64,000 nucleotides of DNA, taken from NCBI RefSeq assembly GCF_000179595.2, contig NZ_JH556651.1:182510-246509 (forward strand), written 5' to 3'. Source of the stretch: Acetivibrio cellulolyticus CD2. GTDB lineage: Bacteria > Bacillota > Clostridia > Acetivibrionales > Acetivibrionaceae. Positions 26,333-34,281 of the stretch are shown here, piece by piece. The notes beneath the pieces were generated by a model. It was not told the DNA's origin. It made no database searches and was given only the letters and a program-made list of their open reading frames with translations. A program made the translations under genes and the position numbers. Position 1 is the stretch's first letter; each line of letters opens with the position of its first letter.

Positions 26333-27172
26333 ATGATAAAAATATGTTTATTATCTGAAAATTATTCAAGAAAAAGATATATGAAAGGTGAACATGGTCT
26401 GTCCTTATGGATACAAAAGGATGATAAAAACATTTTGTTTGATACAGGTCAATCGGATTTGTTTTCACAAAATGCCCAGCAGTTGGGCATAGATTTATCA
26501 GAGGCTGATATGCTTGTATTAAGTCATGGACACTATGATCATACTGGTGGAGTCCCGGAATTTTGCAGTGTTAATCAGAAAGCACCAATATATATAAATC
26601 AGAATGCTTTTCATAAGAGGTATAATGGCAAAAACGATTTAGGCAACAATATTGGTATACCTTGGGTTGAACAGAAAGACGGCAAGGGTGTTCCTTCTGA
26701 AAGACTTATAAGGAATAAAGATAAGGTAGATTTAAGTGAAGGAATATTTTTGTCAGGGCAAATACCAAGAAATGTATCTTTTGAAGAGGCACCAAAGAAT
26801 TTTTATATGGATGATGGTAAGGGAAACCTTTTAATTGATATTATAATGGATGAGCAAATGTTGGTTATTAAAGGAAGTAAGGGGATGCATATTTTTTCAG
26901 GTTGCAGCCATGCTGGAATTGTAAACTGTGTAGAACATGTTAAAAGCTTATTTCCTAAGGACAAAATCATAAGTTTGACAGCCGGTATGCACCTTGAAAC
27001 GGTATCAGAAACAAGATTGCAAAAAACTATGCAATATTTACTTGAGCTTGATATAGAGGCTATAATTCCATTGCATTGCACAGGTATGATGACCATTTGC
27101 AAGATGATGCAGTTTTTTAAAGGATGTTGCAAAAGAATGACGGTTGGGGATCAAATGATACTGGAAGAATAA
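26333..27172 (+). CDS. MBL-fold metallohydrolase, 279 aa
   Basis: The metal site LSHGHYDHTGG (HxHxDH, about residues 63-73), SGCSHAGIVNC and HCTGMMT place it in the MBL branch annotated as dihydropterin-ribofuranosylaminobenzene phosphate synthase-like. ATG 26333 follows AGGAG (26321-26325); the in-frame GTG just before it is less likely. Fragments of the same subfamily lie at 11.9 and 48.6 kb, so it belongs to the duplicated module. The real substrate is unknown. Confidence 0.85.
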   Translation: MIKICLLSENYSRKRYMKGEHGLSLWIQKDDKNILFDTGQSDLFSQNAQQLGIDLSEADMLVLSHGHYDHTGGVPEFCSVNQKAPIYINQNAFHKRYNGKNDLGNNIGIPWVEQKDGKGVPSERLIRNKDKVDLSEGIFLSGQIPRNVSFEEAPKNFYMDDGKGNLLIDIIMDEQMLVIKGSKGMHIFSGCSHAGIVNCVEHVKSLFPKDKIISLTAGMHLETVSETRLQKTMQYLLELDIEAIIPLHCTGMMTICKMMQFFKGCCKRMTVGDQMILEE

Positions 27173-27196
27173 TGATTTAATTAGAATAAGAATTTA

Positions 27197-27218
27197 AATT
27201 CTAATTTAAATTAGAATT
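27197..27218. repeat. 22-bp perfect AT-rich palindrome
   Basis: AATTCTAATTT and its complement meet at 27207/27208, with further TTAGAAT copies at 27181. It separates the MBL gene from the radical SAM gene and could be a weak terminator or operator. Confidence 0.4.
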
Positions 27219-27264
27219 AGGTATGTGCTTTATTATTATGAAGCATTTAGATAGGAGAATTGGT

Positions 27265-28632
27265 GTGGTACATGTATTTTGTATGAATGGTATTAATATT
27301 GCCGTAGATGTGAACAGTGGAAGTATTAATGTTCTTGATGATATTTCGTATGAGCTTTTACGTAGTTTTGATGAGCCTTTTACATATCAACAAGCTGAGG
27401 AAAAGTTTAAAGGAAGCTTTGATAGTGAAAGTATAAGAGAAGCTTGCAAGGATATAAATGAATTAGTTGAAAAGGGTTTGCTTTTTACTCCTGAGTTTGA
27501 TAAAGAAACTATTATTAATAGAGTTAATGATTATAATGGAATCAAAGCACTTTGTCTCCATGTTGCACATGATTGTAATCTTATGTGTGAATATTGTTTT
27601 GCCTCAAAGGGAAGCTATAAAGTGGCTAAAAGTCTTATGCCTGCTGAGGTTGCTTTCAAAGCTGTAGATTTTGTTGTAAATAATTCTGGTACTAGAAAAA
27701 ATGTTGAAATAGATTTTTTTGGAGGGGAACCTCTTCTAAATTTTGATGTTATAAAACAAACAGTTGAGTATTCTAAAAAAGTTCAAGAACGTTCAGGTAA
27801 GAATATTTATTTTACTATTACAACAAATGGGACTCTTCTTGACGATGAAAAAATTAAGTATATAAACGAGAACATGAACAATGTGGTTATTAGTATTGAT
27901 GGAAGAAAAGAAGTTCATGATGCTATAAGGTATGATGCAGGACATAAAGGTACGTATGATAAGATACTTAAAAATGCACTTAAGCTTGTAGAGGGTAGGA
28001 AGGGAAAAAGTTATTTTATTCGTGGAACCTTTACTTCAAGAAATTTAGATTTTTCAAAAGATGTATTCCACCTGGCAGATTTAGGTTTTGATGAAATATC
28101 TGTGGAACCTGTTGTAGGTGCAAGTGAAGATTTTCATATAAGAAGTGAACATATTGATCAAATAATAAAAGAATACGAAAATTTGGCACTTTTATACGTT
28201 GATAGAATAAAAAATGGTAAACCCTTTAGGTTTTATCATTTTAATATTAATTTATATAATGGCCCTTGCTTATACAAACGCATAACATCTTGTGGTGCAG
28301 GGACAGAATACTTTGCAGTTACGCCGGAAGGTGATTTTTATCCATGCCATCAGTTCGTTGGGGGAAAGGGATTTAAGATTGGCGATCTAGATAATGGCTT
28401 TAACAACGATGCTTTACGTAAGGAGTTTGAAAAAGTAAATGTGTTTACAAAGCCTGAATGTGATAAGTGTTGGGCAAAATTTTATTGTTCTGGTGGTTGT
28501 CCTGCGAATGCTTATTATTCAAATGGCGATATTACAAGGCCGGAAGAAAAGGCTTGTGAAATGCAGAGAAAGCGTATTGAATGTGCTATTATGATTGAAG
28601 TGGTTAAGGCACTTGAGAAGGAAAAGAATTAG
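27265..28632 (+). CDS. SCIFF-maturase-like radical SAM/SPASM protein, 455 aa
   Basis: The N-terminal segment (VHVFCMNGINIAVDVNSGS) matches thioether-forming SCIFF peptide maturases, followed by CxxxCxxC (Cys104, 108, 111), FFGGEPLLNF and a Cys-rich SPASM tail (YPCHQF, CDKCWAKFYCSGGCP) for auxiliary clusters. GTG 27265 is preferred because AGGAG (27253-27257) lies 7 bases upstream and the length then fits the family; ATG 27223 is also in frame. The precursor gene that normally adjoins such maturases is absent. Confidence 0.85.
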   Translation: MVHVFCMNGINIAVDVNSGSINVLDDISYELLRSFDEPFTYQQAEEKFKGSFDSESIREACKDINELVEKGLLFTPEFDKETIINRVNDYNGIKALCLHVAHDCNLMCEYCFASKGSYKVAKSLMPAEVAFKAVDFVVNNSGTRKNVEIDFFGGEPLLNFDVIKQTVEYSKKVQERSGKNIYFTITTNGTLLDDEKIKYINENMNNVVISIDGRKEVHDAIRYDAGHKGTYDKILKNALKLVEGRKGKSYFIRGTFTSRNLDFSKDVFHLADLGFDEISVEPVVGASEDFHIRSEHIDQIIKEYENLALLYVDRIKNGKPFRFYHFNINLYNGPCLYKRITSCGAGTEYFAVTPEGDFYPCHQFVGGKGFKIGDLDNGFNNDALRKEFEKVNVFTKPECDKCWAKFYCSGGCPANAYYSNGDITRPEEKACEMQRKRIECAIMIEVVKALEKEKN

Positions 28633-28670
28633 GTGGGACTAAATTTGGATAAAGGGTTGATAAAAGCAAT

Positions 28671-29708
28671 ATGCAGGAATTGGATGTACTTATAGAAGTG
28701 CTGAAAAGTAAGCATGATATTGATAAAGAAAGTATAGTAAAACTTTTGACCTGCAAAGAATCAAAATCAATTTATGCTGCTGCTGATGAAGTGAGAAGCT
28801 GTGTTGTGGGCAAGGAGGTTCATTTAAGAGGTCTGATTGAGTTTAGTAGTTATTGCTGTAGAACTTGCTTTTATTGTGGACTTAGAAGTGCAAATTCTAC
28901 ACTAAAAAGATATAGGCTGGAGCCTAAGGAGATTTTGGAATGTGCAAGCAGAGCTGTTGCATATGGGTTAAAAACTATTGTATTGCAAAGTGGAGAGGAC
29001 AAAAGTTATTCAATAAATGTGTTGTGTAAAATTGTTCAAGCAATTAAAGGTATGGATGTAGCAGTAACCTTAAGCATTGGGGAACTTAAAAGGAGTGAAT
29101 ACGCAGAACTGAAAAAAGCAGGAGCAGATAGATATCTTCTTCGTATTGAAACAAGCAACGAGAATTTATATAATGGCTTGCACCCGGGAATGAGTTATAA
29201 AAACAGAGTGCGGTGTCTTTATGATTTGAAGGAATTGGGATACGAAACCGGAACTGGTTGTCTTATAGGAATACCTGGACAGACAATAGATATGCTTGCC
29301 GAGGATCTTTTGTTTTTTAAAAAGTTAGATGCGGATATGATAGGTATGGGTCCTTTTATACCTTGTGATGGAACCCCTCTTGAAAAGAGTGAAGGTGGCA
29401 AGGTTGATCTGGTATACAGAATGATGTCACTGACAAGGCTTTTTTTGCCAGAGGTAAATATGCCTGTTACCACAGCACTTGGAGTGAAGGATTATAATGG
29501 CTACAAAAATGGTCTGATGTGTGGAGCAAACGTAATTATGCCTAATATGGGTATGAGTGAATATAAAAAGATGTATGCTATTTACCCTGGTAAAGGTGAA
29601 AGCATAAACAATATGGAAAATCAAATTGAAAATATAAAAAAGGTTGTTTTTGAGCTTGGTAGAAGTATTGGTGTGGATTATGGAAGCAGAAGAAAAACAA
29701 CGAAATAA
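28671..29708 (+). CDS. hydE: [FeFe]-hydrogenase maturase HydE
   Basis: A 345-residue radical SAM TIM barrel with CxxxCxxC (Cys62, 66, 69), LRSANS, SGED and ETGTGCLIGIPGQT, all HydE features. HydE converts the HydG-made iron synthon towards the diiron subcluster. The gene lies 6.5 kb from hydFG with the ATPase and SCIFF-like genes between. The ribosome site (AAAGGG) is weak. No hydrogenase large subunit lies in the window. Confidence 0.93.
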   Translation: MQELDVLIEVLKSKHDIDKESIVKLLTCKESKSIYAAADEVRSCVVGKEVHLRGLIEFSSYCCRTCFYCGLRSANSTLKRYRLEPKEILECASRAVAYGLKTIVLQSGEDKSYSINVLCKIVQAIKGMDVAVTLSIGELKRSEYAELKKAGADRYLLRIETSNENLYNGLHPGMSYKNRVRCLYDLKELGYETGTGCLIGIPGQTIDMLAEDLLFFKKLDADMIGMGPFIPCDGTPLEKSEGGKVDLVYRMMSLTRLFLPEVNMPVTTALGVKDYNGYKNGLMCGANVIMPNMGMSEYKKMYAIYPGKGESINNMENQIENIKKVVFELGRSIGVDYGSRRKTTK

Positions 29709-29786
29709 AGCTGTTTTTTTAAAAACTTTAAAAGTGGCAATTTACCAGTATTTTTTCAAATTATTATATAAAAATCGAATAAATTA

Positions 29787-29829
29787 TTGACATATGCCCA
29801 AAATAATTGTACAATTATTTTGGGCATAA
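29787..29829 (+). promoter_or_regulatory. Shared-operator promoter with a 34-bp perfect palindrome
   Basis: TTGACA (29787-29792), 17-base spacer starting TATGCCC, TACAAT (29810-29815). Positions 29794-29827 are a perfect palindrome: arms starting ATGCCCAAAATAATTG meet at TA. The palindrome begins inside the spacer and covers the -10 and the likely transcription start. Confidence 0.85.
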
Positions 29830-29931
29830 GCCTTTTAAGTCCCTTTGCGAATATTTAAGAGGCTGACATTATTGGGAGTGATTATTGGGTTAAATGTATT
29901 GTTTTGTAAATAAATAAAGGAGATGATAGTA

Positions 29932-30306
29932 ATGAAAGTATGCATATCTTCAATTGGTAACACGCTAGATAGCAAAATGGATCCTAGATTTGGAAGAGCG
30001 TCGTATTTTGTTATTGCAGATACCGAAACGATGGATTATGAAATTATTGAAAATGCAGCTTCAATTTCAGGTGGAGGTGCAGGTATAACTTCAGGACAAT
30101 TAATGGTAGATAAGGGCGTAAAGGCAATTGTGACAGGTAATGTTGGACCAAATGCTATGAGTGTATTAAAAGCTGCACGTATAGAAATATACAGGGGGCA
30201 AGATACAACGATTAAGGAAAATTTGGAAAACATAAAGAAAGAGGTACTTGTTAAGATAGATAACACTGTACCAGAACATTATGGTATGCAAGGAGGTACA
30301 AAATGA
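29932..30306 (+). CDS. NifX/ORP-type metal-cofactor carrier, 124 aa
   Basis: ATG 29932 follows AAAGGAG. The fold MKVCISSIGNTLDSKMDPRFGR, SISGGGAGITSGQ and VTGNVGPNAMSVLKAA is the dinitrogenase iron-molybdenum cofactor family (NifX, NafY, MTH1175), whose orange-protein members hold Mo-Cu-S or Fe-S clusters. It is not nitrogenase-linked here. It is the first gene of the operon with the palindromic promoter and precedes a second NifX-like gene by 150 bases. Confidence 0.88.
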   Translation: MKVCISSIGNTLDSKMDPRFGRASYFVIADTETMDYEIIENAASISGGGAGITSGQLMVDKGVKAIVTGNVGPNAMSVLKAARIEIYRGQDTTIKENLENIKKEVLVKIDNTVPEHYGMQGGTK

Positions 30307-30456
30307 GAGCTAAAAAGTATTTAAGATTGATGTTGCTTGTAGTGTTTTCTTTTATTCCAAAATAAAGAATTTAAAGGTTTATAAAACCGCAATGGAACAT
30401 TTGTATTTTGGAAGTACCTAAATTGATATTGATGTTAATTGGAGGAGATGCAAAAG

Positions 30457-30843
30457 ATGCGTATTGCTATATCAACGGATGAAAGTTATGTTTCAGAACA
30501 TTTTGGTAGATGTCCTGTATTTACAATTGTAGATATTGAAGACGGCAAGCTTGTAAATAGAAAATCTATTAATAATCCAGGACACGCACCGGGAGCTATA
30601 CCGCAGTTTTTAAATAGTGAAGGTGTAAAAATGATTGTATGTGGTGGTATGGGTGCAAGAGCGATGGGTTTTTTTGAAGAGTTTGGTATTGATACTATGA
30701 CAGGTATTAGTGGAAAAATTGATGATATTATTTTAAAATTGCAAAACGGTACCTTAGAAGGTGGGAAAAGTCTTTGTACACCGGGTGCAGGAAGAGGATA
30801 TGGTATTGATAAGACAGTGTGCGATCATCCGCATGAAGACTAA
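30457..30843 (+). CDS. NifX/ORP-type metal-cofactor carrier, 128 aa
   Basis: ATG 30457 is chosen because GGAGGAG lies 9 to 10 bases upstream; TTG 30439 and ATG 30448 are in frame. The motif HFGRCPVFTIVDIEDG, then NPGHAPGAIPQFL and CGGMGARAMGFF, matches the MTH1175-like subclass, closest to the gene at 52252. The C-terminal extension has CxPGxGRG and a final Cys-His-rich tail, likely metal ligands. Confidence 0.88.
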   Translation: MRIAISTDESYVSEHFGRCPVFTIVDIEDGKLVNRKSINNPGHAPGAIPQFLNSEGVKMIVCGGMGARAMGFFEEFGIDTMTGISGKIDDIILKLQNGTLEGGKSLCTPGAGRGYGIDKTVCDHPHED

Positions 30844-30937
30844 ATAGGGTTTGTTAAGGTTATAAAGGCCTAGTATATATTGACGCTGTAAACTGCAGTT
30901 AGCTAGTTGTTTTGCTAAATCACGGTATACTATTTTT

Positions 30938-31048
30938 CTCAAAAAGTGTCTTATAGCGTAAGCGTTATAAGACACTTTTTGAGAAGATATAGTTCATCTG
31001 TTTATCGCAGCGGAGCTTGCTGCTATGATTGCAGCTTCCGCTGCGATA
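30938..31048 (+). terminator. Pair of strong hairpins after the NifX operon
   Basis: The first (30938-30983) has an exact 18-bp stem, beginning CTCAAAAAGTGTCTTATA, around GCGTAAGCG. The second (31003-31048) pairs TATCGCAGCGGA with TCCGCTGCGATA around an inner GCTGC/GCAGC stem. They end the NifX operon in a 412-base gap that otherwise holds the def leader. Confidence 0.7.
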
Positions 31049-31116
31049 TGTGATATTTAAAAGACAATTGGTTAATTGCTGTTTTTTCGGCGTAAAAATT
31101 TTTTATAAGGTGATTC

Positions 31117-31226
31117 TTAAAAAACTTTGCAATTGCAATTTCTATAAATATGATTTTATGGGAACTTAACCGTAAATACTGAACAAGTTATTTTTAGAAA
31201 TGAGCTAAAGGTAAGTGCAAAGTTTT
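31117..31226 (+). promoter_or_regulatory. def leader with long-range stem and direct repeat
   Basis: AAAACTTTGCA (31121-31131) pairs exactly with TGCAAAGTTTT (31216-31226), 30 bases before the def start. TTAAAAAACTTTGCAATTG at 31117 is repeated at 31746, after def, so near-identical sequences flank the gene. It may be a leader structure or traces of the duplication that inserted def. Confidence 0.4.
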
Positions 31227-31255
31227 CTGGAATCATTTAAATAGGAGAGATTTTT

Positions 31256-31738
31256 ATGGCGTTGAGACAGATTAGAAATTATATTGATGATGATGTTTTG
31301 AGGAAAAAATCAAAAGTTGTAGAAAAAATAGATGAGAAAATATTGAATTTATTGGATGATATGGCTGAAACAATGTATCAATCAAATGGAGTAGGCTTAG
31401 CTGCACCACAGGTAGGAATACTAAAGAGAGTTGTTGTTATAGATGTAGGAGAGGGTCTCATTAAGTTAATAAATCCTCAAATTATTTCTATGGAAGGTGA
31501 GCAGCAAGACATAGAAGGTTGTCTCAGTGTTCCGGATATTATAGGTGAAGTTAAGCGTGCTAATAAGGTTAAGGTCAAGGCAATTGATGAAAAGGGTAAT
31601 AGTATTGAGCTTGATGGAACGGGTCTTTTAGCACGTGCTTTTTGTCATGAAATTGACCATCTTGATGGTATTCTTTTCATAGACAAAATTGTTAATGGTA
31701 CTAAGAAGTATATTAATAATCATGAAGACAAGAAATAA
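31256..31738 (+). CDS. def: Peptide deformylase (accessory copy), 160 aa
   Basis: All three motifs are intact: [10 protein letters not shown] (45-54), EGCLS (87-91) and HEIDH (131-135), with the Cys and two His binding the catalytic metal. It removes formyl groups from new proteins. Being inside a metal-response island it is probably a second deformylase used when iron is scarce; that is inference. GGAGAG precedes ATG 31256. A dead copy lies at 12.6 kb. Confidence 0.95.
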   Translation: MALRQIRNYIDDDVLRKKSKVVEKIDEKILNLLDDMAETMYQSNGVGLAAPQVGILKRVVVIDVGEGLIKLINPQIISMEGEQQDIEGCLSVPDIIGEVKRANKVKVKAIDEKGNSIELDGTGLLARAFCHEIDHLDGILFIDKIVNGTKKYINNHEDKK

Positions 31739-31800
31739 GGTAACATTAAAAAAACTTTGCAATTGCGATTTCAAAAAAATGATTTGGTTAGCTTTGTGAC

Positions 31801-32309
31801 GTGAATTGTATAGCTTTTTTAAAAGAGCTTTATCTTCGGGAAGATATATTCAAAGAAGCGGAGATAAAAATCAATATACTGAAAGAGAAAAAGGAAAATG
31901 TTGATTTTATCACTTATGTTTGTGATGGAGAATCCACATTAGACAAAAATCTTGGTGTTGAGATAGAAATACTAAAATCCTTTGGAATAAAAATTGCTGT
32001 TATAACTAATGCGTCTTTGCTTTGGAGGGATGATGTAAAGCAAGATTTATTAAAAGCAGATTTGATATCGGTAAAGTTAGATTCTGTAACAGATAGTGTC
32101 TGGAAAAAGATTGACCGACCAAATGGCAAATTGGAACTAAATAAAGTTTTAGAGGGAATAAAGGATTTTGCAAAGGTTTATAAAAATGAATTACTAACAG
32201 AAACTATGCTTGTAAAAGATTTGAATGACAATAAGGAAAATATATCTGCAATTGCGGATTTTATTAAAGATATAAATCCACTTAAGGCTTATGTGTTCAG
32301 GATGAGTTG
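31801..32309 (+). pseudogene. Radical SAM (COG0731-like) protein, fragment
   Basis: Residues of this 160-codon stretch match the C-terminal two thirds of COG0731 radical SAM proteins: FITYVCDGESTLDKN, VITNASLLWRDDV, SVKLDSV, ETMLVKDLND. The CxxxCxxC segment is missing and there is no ribosome site. It breaks after NPLKAYVF and joins an unrelated sequence, so it is a remnant. Confidence 0.7.
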
Positions 32310-32504
32310 CAGGTTTTGTATACGTCCGGTACTGTGTTCCATGCATATCTGGGGGAGAAATTGTCTGACTGGAAAGCGGCAACTATGCTTATTCGCAGGA
32401 TTGCGGAAATTTCTAGGATCCCTTAACTTGATCCTGATGAGGACAAGTTCTATGCCGAAGGTGCCGAAGAAGTAGAGGAAGAAATTGAGAAAATAAGAAA
32501 ATAA
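32310..32504 (+). pseudogene. NrdD-like fragment fused by rearrangement
   Basis: In another frame from 32310 the sequence VLYTSGTVFHAYLGEKLSDWKA is highly characteristic of class III anaerobic ribonucleotide reductase (NrdD). A TAA interrupts it at 32424-32426, after which a short acidic tail continues to TAA 32502. With the preceding radical SAM fragment it marks a recombination junction. Confidence 0.6.
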
Positions 32505-32660
32505 CTAAAACAGTGAATTTAAGAAATAAGGTACTTTACATTTTGATTTCGTAGAGTGCCTTGTTTGTTTTTATGGAAATAGGAAGTTTTTTGGTTATCT
32601 TATAGTTCGTAGTGTTTATTAAATTTTTTAATAGTTTTATTATAAAATGCTAATTAATAA

Positions 32661-32706
32661 TTGACTTATGCCCAAAATAAGAATAGAATTTATTGTGGGC
32701 ATAAGC
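32661..32706 (+). promoter_or_regulatory. Shared-operator promoter of the fur gene
   Basis: TTGACT (32661-32666), 17-base spacer, TAGAAT (32684-32689). CTTATGCCCA (32665-32674) and TGGGCATAAG (32696-32705) are exact inverted copies that bracket the -10, 21 bases apart. A strong example of the shared operator. Confidence 0.85.
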
Positions 32707-32824
32707 TTATAATGAAAGTGCTTTAATAAGAGGATATAACTTTACTAATCTTGACATTATTTATGCAGGTGTAAAAAGTTAAGGAATTTTGAAGTTGAAT
32801 TTTATGTGAAGGGAATGATTAGAA

Positions 32825-33259
32825 TTGCTTGACCAAATTTATAATATGCTGAAGCAATATGATTTAAGGATGACTCCTCAACGCAAAGCAATTCTTGAAA
32901 TTCTATACAATTGTAGAGGACATCATCTTGAAATTGAAAATATTTATCAGCTTCTTTCTGTTGACTTGGATAAGAAACATAAAGTAGGTCTTGCAACTGT
33001 TTACCGAACGATGGATACGCTTGAAAAAGTAGGTTTGGTTTCAAAGCTATCAATGGAAGATTCACCTTCAAGGTATGAGTTGGCATTTCCGGAGGAAACA
33101 AACCATCATCATTTGATTTGTTTAAAGTGTGGCAGGGTACAGGAACTTGATGATGTCTTAACAGAAGAATTTAAGAAAATTGTTTTAGAAAGCAAAAATT
33201 TTATGATGACTGAAAGACCGATTAAGATATTTGGCTATTGTAGTGAATGCAGAAACTAG
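32825..33259 (+). CDS. Fur-family metal-dependent repressor, 144 aa
   Basis: TTG 32825 follows AAGGGA. The winged helix (RMTPQRKAILEIL, ATVYRTMDTLEKVGLV) and metal sites HHHLICLKCG and CSECR are intact. The protein could be Fur, Zur, PerR or Mur; sequence alone cannot tell. It is transcribed from a shared-operator promoter and precedes a broken FeoB gene by 20 bases. Confidence 0.9.
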   Translation: MLDQIYNMLKQYDLRMTPQRKAILEILYNCRGHHLEIENIYQLLSVDLDKKHKVGLATVYRTMDTLEKVGLVSKLSMEDSPSRYELAFPEETNHHHLICLKCGRVQELDDVLTEEFKKIVLESKNFMMTERPIKIFGYCSECRN

Positions 33260-33279
33260 ATTTATTTTTTATTCTATAG

Positions 33280-34221
33280 ATGATAATTACTATCGTTTGC
33301 AATATGAGAGGACCGATTACAGCGCTTGTTGTATTATTTCTTGTATTTAGGTTTATAATTGCGGTTGGTGAATTTATAGTTTCTTTTACAACAAAAGTGT
33401 TTGATGCTTTATATACACCGTTTATAATGAAAATTAGCGGTTTGCTTGGAGGGAATGGATTCCTTCATTCTATTCTTATTGGAGAAATATCTACTGGAAT
33501 TGATTTTGAAGGGGCTATGGGGGGTATTGACAACAGAAGTATTTGTCATATTTGCAATTGTTTTGCCATGTATAATTCTTTTTTATATGGTTTTTGGGCT
33601 ACTGGAAGACTATGGATATATTCCTAGAATAGCAGTAATACTTGACAGGATACTTCATAGAGTTGGACTTCATGGATATTCGGTTATTCCAATGTTGCTT
33701 GCTTGTGGATGTAATGTTCCGGGAATACTGGCGGTAAGAAATCTGGAGGTGATACCTTATGTTCTTGGAGGTATATTATTTATAAATATACTCCATGCAA
33801 CAGGAATAATTAAATTAGTTGGAAAATTATTGCACCCTTGATAAAAGGAGTATTCGGACTCCCAGAAGAGACTGTATCTGCATTAATTATTGGTACGGTA
33901 AGAAAGGATGCTGCTGTTGCATTGCTTGGACCGTTAGGCTTGAATGATTATCAAATGGTTGTTGCAGTAATAATATTGACTTTATATTTCCTGTGTGTTG
34001 CTACGTTTACTGTTTTATTAAAGGAACTTGGTATAAAAGATACAGTAAAGGCCGTTGGTATTATGTTTAGTGCTACTCTAATTGCCGGAGGTGCATTGAA
34101 TTTTTTGGGAAGTGTTTTTATGCCAATAAGTTTGATATTTATTGAGCTTGCACTTATTTTGTTTTGTGCTTTGCTTATTTCTGGTATACCAAAAGTAATG
34201 AATAAGTATAATAAAAAGTAA
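33280..34221 (+). pseudogene. FeoB-like permease, frameshifted and lacking the G domain
   Basis: Three frames follow each other: a start region RGPITALVVLFLVFR to about 33520, then [31 protein letters not shown] to 33841, then VFGLPEETVSALIIGTVRKDAAVALLG to 34221. Together they give FeoB Gate-domain membrane helices with CGCNVPGI, but no GTPase domain. A frameshift near 33520, a deletion near NLEVIPY and a stop at 33839 break the gene. The parent may have been a G-domain-less FeoB. Confidence 0.75.
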
Positions 34222-34281
34222 TGACAATACCTTTATGGTTTATTATTAATGCAAATAAATAACTATAGAAAGGTGGTTGCT

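Noticed and set aside
26472-26490. ATGCCCA-x5-TGGGCAT inside the MBL hydrolase gene
   Set aside because: It matches the operator half-sites, but lies within coding sequence with no promoter and the codons encode an ordinary NAQQLG stretch, so I treat it as chance.
30303-30365. 20-codon ORF overlapping the NifX stop
   Set aside because: Starts in an ATGA overlap, but encodes only a hydrophobic stub without family; probably random.
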